64,000 bases of DNA from Candidatus Gordonibacter avicola. Lineage in GTDB: Bacteria > Actinomycetota > Coriobacteriia > Coriobacteriales > Eggerthellaceae. The DNA lies in assembly GCA_019113915.1 (NCBI GenBank), contig DXGM01000027.1:62001-126000 (forward strand), written 5' to 3'. Made by a program: the position numbers and the translations under genes. The notes under the pieces were generated by a model that was not told the origin of the DNA, did no database searches, and saw nothing but the letters and a program-made list of their open reading frames with translations. Below are positions 53,958-62,696 of this stretch, in pieces (position 1 is the stretch's first letter; each line of letters starts with the position of its first letter).

Positions 53958-54803
53958 CTAGGCCTTTTGCCAGGCGGTGGAGCCTATTTCGGCGAGGGTG
54001 AAGCCGGTTTGGTCGTAGTGGATGCGGGTGACGCTGGTATTGGGGATTTTTACGGGGTCGTTCACGCGCGAGGGTTCCAGCAGGTACACGAGCGTGCGCA
54101 CGACGAAGGAGTGGGTGACCACCAGCACGTTGCCGCCATCGGCGCGGCTTATGGCATCACCGGCCTCGCGGAAAAAGCTGGTCAGACGCTGTTCGATGGT
54201 TTCGAAACGTTCGGCGCGGCCCGAGGTGTCGGCTTGTACGATGACGTTTGCCACCTCGGGAAGGCGGCGGTTGTGCTCTTCGAAGGAGAGGTCTTCGCCG
54301 AAGCCGCGGGTGAGCGCTTCGTGCAGCAACTCGCCGGGCTCACCTTCCAGGTCACCGTAGCACCACTCGCGCAGCCGAGCGTCGAAGGCGAGGGGAAGCG
54401 ACGCGCCCGTGCAGAGCGGCGCGCGCAACGCCGGGGATGCGGCGGCGCCGGTTGCCGCGGGATCGCTGGTGTCGGTCGTGGCGCTCAGGGAGGTCTGGGT
54501 CAGCGCGGACGCCTCGCCGCGCGCCGCAGCGCGTGCGCTCAGCAGCACATCAAGCGTCTGTTCGGCTCGACCGCTGTCGCTGGCATACGCAGCAACAAAG
54601 TCCACTTCGGCCAGACCGCGCCCCAGCTTCTCCGCGCCACGCACGCCGTCTTCCGTGAGCGGGGTGTCGCACCAGCCCTGCACCTTGCCCATCACATTGA
54701 ACAGCGTTTGGCCGTGGCGTACCACGTAGAACGTTACCGGGGCACCCGGTGCCTGCGCGCCTCGAAACGCATTCGTCGCGGAAGGCTTTTCAGCCGCCGT
54801 CAT
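53958..54803 (-). CDS. Histidine phosphatase superfamily protein
   Basis: The start at 54803 is preferred because it makes an ATGA overlap with the YbaK-like gene; an ATG 12 bp earlier exists. The RHGQT motif with the catalytic His follows at about residues 29-33, and HSFVVRT near 220 carries the second His. The 281-residue protein has a ~45-residue Ala/Ser/Thr-rich insertion in the middle. The phosphoglycerate mutase-like fold suggests a broad phosphatase. Confidence 0.9.
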   Translation of the reverse strand: MTAAEKPSATNAFRGAQAPGAPVTFYVVRHGQTLFNVMGKVQGWCDTPLTEDGVRGAEKLGRGLAEVDFVAAYASDSGRAEQTLDVLLSARAAARGEASALTQTSLSATTDTSDPAATGAAASPALRAPLCTGASLPLAFDARLREWCYGDLEGEPGELLHEALTRGFGEDLSFEEHNRRLPEVANVIVQADTSGRAERFETIEQRLTSFFREAGDAISRADGGNVLVVTHSFVVRTLVYLLEPSRVNDPVKIPNTSVTRIHYDQTGFTLAEIGSTAWQKA

Positions 54804-55267
54804 GGGAGTTTGCACACGTCAACCCACGTGCAGGGCTCGGCACACTGCTGAAGTTCATCGGGAGTGAGGCGCACCGCACTGGCCGCGTTGCCGGCCGCCG
54901 GATACACCACATCGAAGCGACGTAGCGACTCATCCAGGTACACGTCTACGCCGTCGTTCACCGCGAACGGACACACGCCGCCCACGCCGTGGCCGATGAG
55001 CGGCTCCGCCTCGTCGGCGGCCAGCATCTTCGCCTTACAGCCGAACTGCGCCTTGAATTTGGGATTGTCAATGCGCGCGTCACCTGCGGCAACAACCAGC
55101 GCCACGCGGTCGCCCACATGGAACGACAGCGTCTTCGCGATGCGAGCCGGCTCGCACCCCACCGCTGCGGCCGCCAGCTCCACGGTGGCGCTCGACGTGT
55201 CGAACTCCAACACGCGCTCCTCCATGCCACGCTCGCGCAAATACGCCTTCACCTTGTCGATTGCCAT
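54800..55267 (-). CDS. YbaK/EbsC-family aminoacyl-tRNA deacylase-like protein
   Basis: The 155-residue protein matches the free-standing editing-domain family: EPARIAKTLSFHVGDRVALVV with the conserved lysine, a GHGVGGVCPF loop and DVYLDESL. Relatives hydrolyse mischarged tRNAs (Cys-tRNA-Pro, Ala-tRNA-Pro). The gene is coupled to the phosphatase gene by an ATGA overlap. A TATACT -10-like box lies about 40 bp upstream. Confidence 0.92.
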   Translation of the reverse strand: MAIDKVKAYLRERGMEERVLEFDTSSATVELAAAAVGCEPARIAKTLSFHVGDRVALVVAAGDARIDNPKFKAQFGCKAKMLAADEAEPLIGHGVGGVCPFAVNDGVDVYLDESLRRFDVVYPAAGNAASAVRLTPDELQQCAEPCTWVDVCKLP

Positions 55268-55413
55268 CCCGGACGCCTCCCATCATGTTTCGAATCTCCC
55301 CAGTATAGCAAACGCCCCGCGAACACCAAAAGAAGTCACCCGCCGGTCACCTGCGGACGGGAAGCTGACAGCCGTCCTTCATCGCCAAACAAAACACACC
55401 CGCGGTAGCGCGC

Positions 55414-55443
55414 AAGCGCGTCGCTTTTTTGAGCGACGCGCTT
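55414..55443. terminator. 12-bp hairpin after ABC ATPase gene
   Basis: AAGCGCGTCGCT pairs perfectly with AGCGACGCGCTT around a T-rich 6-nt loop, 28 bp beyond the ATPase stop. It lacks a flanking T-run, so termination is possible but unproven. Confidence 0.45.
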
Positions 55444-55470
55444 TCGCATGGAGGGGTTTGATGCGTGCTT

Positions 55471-56244
55471 CTAGTCTTGTTCGTATTTGGAGAGGAAGGC
55501 GCGGGTGCGTTCGTGTTTGGGGTTGTTGATGAGGTCGGCGGCGGGGCCCTCTTCTACGATGATGCCGCCGTCCATGAACACGATGTGATCGGCCACGTCG
55601 CGGGCGAAATTCATCTCGTGCGTGACGATGACCATGGTCATGTGCTCGGCCGCCAGGTCGCGGATGACTTTCAGCACGTCTTGCGTGAGCTCGGGGTCAA
55701 GCGCACTGGTGGGTTCGTCAAAGAACAGCACGTCGGGGTTGAGCGCGAGCGCACGGGCGATGGCCACACGCTGTTGCTGACCGCCCGACAACTCGCAGGG
55801 CACCATGTTTTCCTTGCCCGCAAGTCCCATCTTGTCCAGCAGAGCACGCGCATGGGTCATAACCTCGTCTTTTGGACGCTTCTGCACATGCAGCGGCGCG
55901 TCCGTTATGTTCTTCAGCACGGTGTAGTGCGGGAACAGATTGAAGTTCTGGAACACCAGGCCAAAGCGTTCTTTCGCCTGCTTCTGTACGGCCTTCGACC
56001 CATAGACAGCACGCCCGTCGGGGCCGTCTTCGCACACCAACAAGTCACCGAACGCGAGGCGTCCCGCATCGAGCGTTTCCAGCAACGTGCAGCAGCGCAG
56101 AAGCGTAGACTTGCCGCCGCCCGACGGCCCAATGACGGCCACCACTTCGCCCTTGTGCACCGACAGCGAGAGGTCCTTGAGCACCGGCGTGTCCCCGAAG
56201 CTCTTCTTCGCGTGCTCCAACAGCACAAGCGACTGGTCAGTCAT
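55471..56244 (-). CDS. Polar amino acid ABC transporter ATP-binding protein
   Basis: The ATG at 56244 is used because AAGGAG lies eleven bases upstream, while an in-frame GTG at 56253 is too near it. The 257-residue ATPase has Walker A GPSGGGKST, signature LSGGQQQR, Walker B VLFFDEPTSALD and the H-loop THEMNF, all typical of the GlnQ/HisP family. It ends the SBP-permease-ATPase operon. Confidence 0.95.
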   Translation of the reverse strand: MTDQSLVLLEHAKKSFGDTPVLKDLSLSVHKGEVVAVIGPSGGGKSTLLRCCTLLETLDAGRLAFGDLLVCEDGPDGRAVYGSKAVQKQAKERFGLVFQNFNLFPHYTVLKNITDAPLHVQKRPKDEVMTHARALLDKMGLAGKENMVPCELSGGQQQRVAIARALALNPDVLFFDEPTSALDPELTQDVLKVIRDLAAEHMTMVIVTHEMNFARDVADHIVFMDGGIIVEEGPAADLINNPKHERTRAFLSKYEQD

Positions 56245-56295
56245 CGTTGTCACAACTCCTTATCGCAGGTCAAACAAAGGTTGCAGTCAAATAGC

Positions 56296-56949
56296 CTAGT
56301 CGTGGTAGTAATTCAGCTTTTTCTCTATGCGCGTGAGTATGATTTCCACAATGAAGTTGAACACCCAATAAATCGCACCGGCCAGCACATAAGGAAGCAA
56401 GCTTGCCTGCGAAGATGCAATAGCTTTGGACTGGCTAAACATCTCCATAACGCCCAGCACGAACGCAAGTGAAGTATCCTTGACCAGCGTGATAATTTCG
56501 TTGCTCATGGCCGGAAGGATGCGCTTTATCACCTGCGGCAGAATGATTTTCATGAATGTCTGCGCACGCGAGTAGCCCAGCACGGCCGCCGCTTCGTACT
56601 GCCCTTGCGGAATGGACTGAATGCCGCCGCGATAGATTTCGCCGAAGTACGCCGCATAGTTGATGATGAAGCCGATTGAGCAGGCCCAGTATTTCCAGTC
56701 GTTGCCCATCTGCAAGCCGAACAGGTAATACGGACCGAATGCGAGCGCCATAAGCTGCAACATGAGCGGCGTGCCGCGCATGACCGAGATATAGAATCGC
56801 GTGATGAGCGCAATAGGTTTGAAGCGACTCATGCGACCGAACGCCACCAGCACGCCAAGCGGCAACGACCCCACCAGCGTAATGACGAAAATCTGGACGG
56901 TGAACACCAGTCCCGACCCCAAAAGCTCCATCATTGTCGCGAATTCCAT
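56296..56949 (-). CDS. Polar amino acid ABC transporter permease
   Basis: The 217-residue membrane protein has about five helices and the HisMQ/GlnP EAA loop (EAAAVLGYSRAQTFMKIILPQ) that contacts the ATPase. AAGGA lies before the ATG and directly abuts the terminal hairpin of inverted repeat D, so ribosome access could depend on that hairpin. Confidence 0.94.
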   Translation of the reverse strand: MEFATMMELLGSGLVFTVQIFVITLVGSLPLGVLVAFGRMSRFKPIALITRFYISVMRGTPLMLQLMALAFGPYYLFGLQMGNDWKYWACSIGFIINYAAYFGEIYRGGIQSIPQGQYEAAAVLGYSRAQTFMKIILPQVIKRILPAMSNEIITLVKDTSLAFVLGVMEMFSQSKAIASSQASLLPYVLAGAIYWVFNFIVEIILTRIEKKLNYYHD

Positions 56950-56957
56950 ACTTATCC

Positions 56958-57116
56958 TTCCGCCGTTCTGCCGAACGGCGGAACGGTCGACGCTGCGGGG
57001 CGATGGAGCACGCCGCCTTGCCGATCCAAGCCTTTCTCACGTGCAAAGCACGCTTCAAAAGGCTTTCACGGCAATTCGACGCACTCCATCGCCCCTCGCT
57101 GACTTACTACGCCAAC
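56958..57116 (-). repeat. Structured intergenic repeat, copy D (opposite orientation)
   Basis: Read on the minus strand, tag GTAGTAAGTCAGCGAG is followed by arms GGGCGATGGAG and CTCCATCGCCC (perfect), AATTGCCGTGAAAGCC with its partner GGCTT...CGGCAA, an apex GCGTGCTTTGCACG, the conserved GCAGCGTCGACCG block and an 11-bp hairpin at 56958-56983. Unlike A-C, the terminal hairpin faces the start of the next gene (permease), not the stop of the previous one. Confidence 0.85.
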
Positions 57117-57178
57117 TTCTACCTCTCAGTGAGCTGGAGCATAAGACAAATCCTTATGCCCGAGCCAACAATGCTGAG

Positions 57179-57212
57179 AAGGGTTTGGCGGCCTCCCGGC
57201 CGCCAAACCCTT
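57179..57212. terminator. 15-bp hairpin at the SBP stop codon
   Basis: AAGGGTTTGGCGGCC pairs perfectly with GGCCGCCAAACCCTT across TCCC and reaches into the SBP stop codon. In ABC operons such stems often stabilise the SBP part of the mRNA and lower expression of the downstream membrane components. Confidence 0.6.
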
Positions 57213-58056
57213 ACAGAACCCAGTTGTCGTAGGTGATTCCCTGCTCGTTGTACTTCTCGCAGAGTTGCTTCACGGTGCCATCTTCGTCGAGTGCCTTGAG
57301 GGCGTCGGTCACCTGTTTTGCCAGGTCGGTGTCACCCTTCTTGAAGCCGACAGCGTAGTTCTCGGGAGCGAGCACACCAAGCTTCACATAGGCATCCGGC
57401 TTGGCTGCCATCTGATAAGCCGCGATGGACAGGTCGCAGGCAACGGCGTCTACGATGCCGCTCTCAAGCTGCATGAAGGCGTTGTTGTAGTCACCGATGG
57501 TCTGCAACTCCTTGAACGTGGCGGCAAGTTCAGCCTGACCACCCTCTTCGCTGCTTTCCAACACATGAAGCGCCGCCGAGTCCACCTGCGTCAAAACAAT
57601 CTTGCCGCTTAAGTCTTCAAGCGCACTCATGCCGGCATCTTTCTTCACAATGACAACCTGCTCGTTGTACATATACGGATCGGAGAACGTGTAGTCGTCC
57701 TCGCGGTTTTCCATGGTGAAGCCGTTCCAAATGCAGTTGATTGAACCGCTGGCGATAAGCGCGTCCTTCGCATCCCAGTCGATGGGTTCGAGCTTTAGCC
57801 CCCAGCCGTTCTTTTCGCACACGGCCTTGGCAAGTTCCAGGTCAAAGCCCGTGAATTCGCCGTCGTCACCCACGTAGCCGTAGGGTGGATAGCCCTGGTC
57901 AAAGCCTACTGTCAGCGTGAACGCATCCGCAGCGCCACCGTTGTCTGAGTTCGCGGGCTTTTCTGCGTCGCCACCACCGGAGCAGCCGGCCAGCAGCGCC
58001 GCCGACAGCGCGAGCGTTGCCGCCGCTGCGACAAACGCTTTGAGGTTCTTCTTCAT
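57211..58056 (-). CDS. Amino acid ABC transporter substrate-binding lipoprotein
   Basis: GGAGG precedes the ATG at 58056. A lipoprotein signal with lipobox LLAGC (cleavage before Cys about 24) leads to a family 3 solute-binding protein (FTLTVGFDQGYPPYGYVGDDG, then GFDLELAKAVCEKNG). The 281-residue length is normal. It captures a polar amino acid such as cystine or glutamine for the permease and ATPase encoded downstream. Confidence 0.95.
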   Translation of the reverse strand: MKKNLKAFVAAAATLALSAALLAGCSGGGDAEKPANSDNGGAADAFTLTVGFDQGYPPYGYVGDDGEFTGFDLELAKAVCEKNGWGLKLEPIDWDAKDALIASGSINCIWNGFTMENREDDYTFSDPYMYNEQVVIVKKDAGMSALEDLSGKIVLTQVDSAALHVLESSEEGGQAELAATFKELQTIGDYNNAFMQLESGIVDAVACDLSIAAYQMAAKPDAYVKLGVLAPENYAVGFKKGDTDLAKQVTDALKALDEDGTVKQLCEKYNEQGITYDNWVL

Positions 58057-58398
58057 CAATCGTCCTCCCATTGCCTCCGCGGCTCGACGCCCAGCCCCTG
58101 ATGATGCGCCCCTCAGCCGCTCTTTCACTTTACTGCGCTAAAGCGCGATCGCCAGTATAGCACACCGAACGCGACACCGCCTACTACCGCGCACAACGAC
58201 CGGAGGCGGCGCGCAGCCAAACGGCACCTTCACCCCACAAGCGTCAAACCTCGTCAGCCCCCAGCCACCGACCACCCCACTCCCCCACCACAAGCCCGAG
58301 AGAATGCCGTTACTACGACAACACTAAACCCGCCAAAAAGAAAACCGGGCCGTTTTATGGCCCGGTTTTGGCGTGCTTGATTGCTTTGTTGCTGCGGG
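58057..58398. other. Intergenic region upstream of SBP gene
   Basis: This 342-bp region contains a minus-strand TATACT-like -10 element near 58155, a C-rich stretch without genes (58200-58310) and the bidirectional terminator at 58341-58369. I see no RNA gene. Confidence 0.5.
58341..58369. terminator. Bidirectional rho-independent terminator
   Basis: AAAACCGGGCC pairs perfectly with GGCCCGGTTTT around a 7-nt loop, with A- and T-runs on both sides. It lies 30 bp after the hydantoinase-like gene on the minus strand and separates it from the ABC operon. Confidence 0.9.
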
Positions 58399-59955
58399 TT
58401 ATCCCAGGTCGCCGGAGGCTTTTACTTTTACTCGGTTGGTGTGGCCGGGGTAGTAGGCCAGCGGCACGTCCTCGGCGTCGATGATTTCTACCGTTTCGCG
58501 GATGGCGCCTGCTTCTACGGCGGCTTCGATGGCGGCGGCGCGGGCGGCGGCCAGGGCCTCGTCGCGAGGGGTTACGTCATAATCCACCAGAGCCTCGTAT
58601 ACGCCGCTCACCTTGGAAATAGCGGAACCGATGGCGTTTGCGCAGCCGGCGTGCTCAGGCTTGTCGACGCTGGCCGTGCCGGCCAGATCCTGCGGCAGCA
58701 CAATGGCGCCGCCGCCCACCAGCACCACGTCGATGGGGTCGCTCGACACCTTCATCACATCGATGGCATCCTCCACCAGCGTGCGGATGGCAGCCATCGC
58801 GCCCTCGGCCACCTCCTGCGGGATATCGGCCACAAGCGACGCATCCCCCACCTCAGCCATGCCCAGGCGCACGGCCACGTCAGTGGCGGTCATCGTGTCA
58901 CCGCCAAACACGAGCGCGCGCTCGGTGATGGCATAGCCCACCGAATCCGGGCCCACGGTCACCGCGCCCGAGCCGTCCTCGGCCACGCGCACAATAGAGC
59001 CGCCACCGAGGCCAATGCTCACCACGTCGGGCATGCGGAAGTTCGTGCGCACGCCGCCGATGGTCACCGCCACGCCGCTCTCGCGCGGGAAGCCGTGCGC
59101 AAGTACACCCAGGTCAGTGGTGGTGCCACCCACGTCAATCACGATGGCGTCGTCGCGCCGCGATAGGTAGCTCGCGCCGCGAATGGAGTTCGTCGGCCCG
59201 CACGCAATGGTCAGAATGGGATAGCGCCGCGCGTGCTCCATGGTCATGAGCGTGCCGTCGTTCTGTGACAGGTACACCTCCGCGTTCGTCACGCCCTTGT
59301 CGGCGAGGCTGGCCGCAAAGCCCTCGGTAAACTTGCGCGCCACATCGTAGAGCGCCGCGTTCAAGATGGTGGCGTTCTCGCGCTCTATCAGGCCCATCGA
59401 GCCAATTTCGCTCGAAATGGACACGTGCACACCCTCGCCCAGCACCTCGCGCGCAATCTCAGCCGCGCGCACCTCGTCGTCAGCACGCACCGTGGAGAAC
59501 ACGCACGAGATAGCCACGGCCTCCACGCGCCCGCGCACGCCCTCGAAGAACGCGCGGCACCCGGCTTCGTCAAATTCCGCCAGGCGCTTGCCGTCATACT
59601 CGAAGCCGCCCTCAATAATGCGGGAGTCCACGCATACCGCCGCGATGTCGTCTGCCCAGTCCACCATGGGCGGGATGCCCACCGTTGCCGGCGCGCCAAT
59701 GCGCAGCACGGCGATGGGTGCCAAGCCCTTGCGCTCCACGATGGCGTTCGTGCACTGCGTGGTGCCAAGCATGGCCTGCCCAATGAGCGCGCGGTCGATG
59801 CCGCTGGCGTCCAAGACGGCGTCAACCGCGCCCATGATGCCGGTATAAATATCGTCTGACGTGGGGTTCTTCACCGCAGCCACCACGTTTAAGTTTTCGT
59901 CAATCAGCACGGCGTCCGTGTTCGTGCCGCCCACGTCAATGCCCAGTTTATACAT
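58399..59955 (-). CDS. Hydantoinase/oxoprolinase-family ATPase-like protein
   Basis: The N-terminus KLGIDVGGTNTDAVLID is the ATP-binding motif of HyuA/oxoprolinase proteins (ASKHA fold), with GGTTTDLGVLAHG near residue 285 as the second phosphate motif. The 518-residue length fits the short hydantoinase A type. It lies 3 bp after a DUF917 gene, its common partner, and below an NCS1 permease gene, so uptake and ring opening of a hydantoin- or lactam-like compound is likely. Confidence 0.9.
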   Translation of the reverse strand: MYKLGIDVGGTNTDAVLIDENLNVVAAVKNPTSDDIYTGIMGAVDAVLDASGIDRALIGQAMLGTTQCTNAIVERKGLAPIAVLRIGAPATVGIPPMVDWADDIAAVCVDSRIIEGGFEYDGKRLAEFDEAGCRAFFEGVRGRVEAVAISCVFSTVRADDEVRAAEIAREVLGEGVHVSISSEIGSMGLIERENATILNAALYDVARKFTEGFAASLADKGVTNAEVYLSQNDGTLMTMEHARRYPILTIACGPTNSIRGASYLSRRDDAIVIDVGGTTTDLGVLAHGFPRESGVAVTIGGVRTNFRMPDVVSIGLGGGSIVRVAEDGSGAVTVGPDSVGYAITERALVFGGDTMTATDVAVRLGMAEVGDASLVADIPQEVAEGAMAAIRTLVEDAIDVMKVSSDPIDVVLVGGGAIVLPQDLAGTASVDKPEHAGCANAIGSAISKVSGVYEALVDYDVTPRDEALAAARAAAIEAAVEAGAIRETVEIIDAEDVPLAYYPGHTNRVKVKASGDLG

Positions 59956-59958
59956 GGT

Positions 59959-61062
59959 TTAAGCCCCCTTCCGCACGCAGCGCTCTTCCACGGGAATGTA
60001 GTCGGTGTCAATGCCGAAGTAACGCGGCCCCACCAGCTCCAGGCCCTTTTCGCAGCGCCACATGTCGAAGCACTCCAGGCCCACCACCAGCACGCGCTTG
60101 CCGTACTTGAGCGCGTCAGTGGGCACGGGAATGAACGTGTCGGGGTCCACCAGGCAAATGAGGTCAGGCACCGTAGCCACAATCTCGCCGTCCACCGTGC
60201 ACGCCAGGTTCTCGTTCTGGAATTCCACGCTGGCCTGGCTGCCGCGGTTCTCGGCGATGCCTTCCAGCACCACCTTGCCGAAGTTGAACGCCCCGCGCGT
60301 CTCGCGCAGCACGTCCACAATCTTGCCCTTGAACAGCTTGTACCCGCCTGTGAACTTCAGGAAGAACTCTTCGGGCGTGAGGCCTGCCGCCGCGGCCTCA
60401 TCCTTCGCCAGGCGAATGGCGCGGCCCAGCTCCTCCGAGCGCGTCACAATGCCATGCACGCCGTAGTTTTTGCAGGTGTCGGCATCCATGCAGAACAGCG
60501 CAATGGTCAGCGTGCCGCCCATGGTCATAGTGGCGGCGCGCGCAATATCCTCGGTCCACTTGTTCGTGATGGTGTCCAGGATGCCCGAGTTGCCCTTCTC
60601 GTCGATAAACGCCATGGGGGTGGCAGATGCGCCCCCAATGGTGAACGTGACCATCTGCAGCTCAGGGAACGCGCGACCCATGCCGTCGGCGTCCACCATG
60701 GGAATGCCCAGGCGCGCGGCCGCCGCAATAGGCAGCATGGAGTTCACGCCGCCGGCCTCCATGGGCATGGTGGCGTACACAGGCTTGCCGTAGTAGCGCG
60801 ACACCATGTCGAAGAGCTTCGCGAATTCGTTCGCACCCACGCCCTTTTCGGCCAAAATGGTGGGCGCGCCCATGGACGCAGCTGGCATGATGAATGCGCC
60901 GTCAGGCACCTCATCAGCGCTGATGAGGTCCACTTCGCCGCATTCTTTCACCGCACCGATGGCCGTAAGTTTACCAATATAGGGGTCGCCGCCCCCGCCC
61001 GCACCAAGAAGCGCCGCGCCGAGCGCGATGTCCTCAATTTCCTGGATGCCGATTTTTCGCAT
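59959..61062 (-). CDS. DUF917-family protein
   Basis: The second ATG (61062, MRKIGIQEIED) is chosen because GGAAGG then has proper spacing. The 367-residue protein has the family N-terminus (DIALGAALLGAGGGGDPYIG) and PMEAGGVNS segment. DUF917 proteins are regularly paired with hydantoinase-like proteins, but their reaction is not firmly known. It is middle gene of the NCS1-DUF917-HyuA operon. A TATACT -10-like box lies at 61112-61117. Confidence 0.9.
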   Translation of the reverse strand: MRKIGIQEIEDIALGAALLGAGGGGDPYIGKLTAIGAVKECGEVDLISADEVPDGAFIMPAASMGAPTILAEKGVGANEFAKLFDMVSRYYGKPVYATMPMEAGGVNSMLPIAAAARLGIPMVDADGMGRAFPELQMVTFTIGGASATPMAFIDEKGNSGILDTITNKWTEDIARAATMTMGGTLTIALFCMDADTCKNYGVHGIVTRSEELGRAIRLAKDEAAAAGLTPEEFFLKFTGGYKLFKGKIVDVLRETRGAFNFGKVVLEGIAENRGSQASVEFQNENLACTVDGEIVATVPDLICLVDPDTFIPVPTDALKYGKRVLVVGLECFDMWRCEKGLELVGPRYFGIDTDYIPVEERCVRKGA

Positions 61063-61122
61063 AGTCATCCTTCCCCGAATGCCGAAAGCCGCGCCGCGCG
61101 CGACCTCCCTAGTATAGTGCCC

Positions 61123-62538
61123 CTACTGGGCTAACGCCGAAGGTTCACCCTCGGTCTCATCAAAAGGCACAGAAGTTTCGCGAGGACGCGCCCACGCCAC
61201 GGGGCCGCTGAAGCGCTCGCCGCCCGCCAGGCGATACGCCACCACATAGGCCACCATAGCCACCACAATGCCATTCACCGGCCCAATGAAGAACGGCACA
61301 TCAAGCAGTTCCAGGCCCGGGATCAGCGCGAACGTTCCGCCCGTCACGAGCGCTACCGCAATGCCGCACACAAGCCCCACCACACCCGCAACCGAGAAAC
61401 CCTCAACCGTGCGCAGGTTCGCCAGGCGGCCCTTCCGCACCACCCAGTAGTCGGCCACCATAACGCCGGCCAGCGCCGGGCCGCACGCGGAAAGCACGGT
61501 GAGGAACGCTTCGAACTGCCCGAGAATACCGCCTACCGCAAGCAGGATACCCGCGATGCCAGACACGGCCGTGGTCCACTTGGAGCCGCCTTCGTCACGC
61601 CCGAGCATCACGGCGAAGCCGAGGCCGGCCGAATACACGTTGCTCGCGTTCACCGTCCAGGCCGACAACACGAGCGCGATCAGGCCCACTGCCGGAAGGC
61701 CAATGGAGTTCATGATAATGGCGATGTCGCCCTCGCCGGTAACGATGGCCAGCGCCGCGCCCGCCATGAGCGCCACGAGCGCGGCCGGGATTACGCCCGC
61801 CACGCAGGAAAGCACCGCGTCCTTGCGCGTGCGTGCGAAGCGGGCGAAGTCGCCGGCCGTCGCGCCCGCGAACGCGAACAGGCCCACGGCCATGTTCACG
61901 CCAGCGATGAACCCGATGGCGTCGCCCGGCAGTGGCACGTAGCCCAACAGCCCCTCAAGGCTGCCCGTGCGCGCCACCGACGCGCCCACACCGTAGAGGC
62001 AGATGAGCACCAGCAGCGGCGCGGCAATTGAGCTCACCCACTTCAGGCCGTCGAAGCCCACAAGCGCCGTGGCCAACATGAGCGCCCCAAGCGCCACCGA
62101 GCACGCCCACACGGGCGCGGCCAGCCCAAATACGTCGGCCAGCATGAGCGAGAGCGACGCGCCGCACACGGCTGTTTGCACGCCGAACCACCCAATGGTT
62201 ACCACGCCCACTATCAGCGATACCAGATAGCGCGCACCCGTGCGCCCAAGCGCCGGTGCTGCGAGCGAAGCCGTGGGAAGTCCCAGGTCGGACGCCTGCA
62301 TGGACACGAAACACATGTAGGCCACAATGAACCCAAAGCCCATAAGCGTTGCGAGCGCCGCGCCCGACAACGCAAGGCCCGTACCCAGCGCCGCACCCAC
62401 CATGAGCGTCGGCGCGCTGAACATGCCGCCTGCGCGGATGAACGCGATATCCGCCCACCCCTTGCGCTCGGCCTCGTTGATGTGAAGTCCCTCGTCAACC
62501 GCCGTCGTGCCGTTCGCTGTGGATTCGCCTGACGCCAT
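61123..62538 (-). CDS. NCS1-family nucleobase/cytosine-type permease
   Basis: The start at 62538 (MASGESTANG) follows GGACGAGG; a longer frame to 62598 adds an unlikely leader. The 471-residue protein has about twelve helices of the CodB-like NCS1 type (FIRAGGMFSAPTLMVGAALG, then TIGWFGVQTAVCG). Encoded just upstream of DUF917 and hydantoinase-like genes, it probably imports their heterocyclic substrate. Confidence 0.92.
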   Translation of the reverse strand: MASGESTANGTTAVDEGLHINEAERKGWADIAFIRAGGMFSAPTLMVGAALGTGLALSGAALATLMGFGFIVAYMCFVSMQASDLGLPTASLAAPALGRTGARYLVSLIVGVVTIGWFGVQTAVCGASLSLMLADVFGLAAPVWACSVALGALMLATALVGFDGLKWVSSIAAPLLVLICLYGVGASVARTGSLEGLLGYVPLPGDAIGFIAGVNMAVGLFAFAGATAGDFARFARTRKDAVLSCVAGVIPAALVALMAGAALAIVTGEGDIAIIMNSIGLPAVGLIALVLSAWTVNASNVYSAGLGFAVMLGRDEGGSKWTTAVSGIAGILLAVGGILGQFEAFLTVLSACGPALAGVMVADYWVVRKGRLANLRTVEGFSVAGVVGLVCGIAVALVTGGTFALIPGLELLDVPFFIGPVNGIVVAMVAYVVAYRLAGGERFSGPVAWARPRETSVPFDETEGEPSALAQ

Positions 62539-62696
62539 AGATGCCTCGTCCCCCGCCCTTCGTTTGCCGTGATTTTCCGGCTGGAAAGTGTAGCACAATG
62601 GACACGATGCCGGGAAACGATCAGGGGGCGGAAGGGGGCACAGGGCGAGAGGCGCGAACGAGCGCGGGCAAACGCAGGGCTTGCTCCGCGCCGCAG

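Noticed and set aside
53868-54851. Plus-strand frame of ~327 codons over the phosphatase gene
   Set aside because: The opposite strand encodes a histidine phosphatase with RHGQT and an ATGA-coupled start. The plus frame is Gly/Arg/Ala-rich without a domain.
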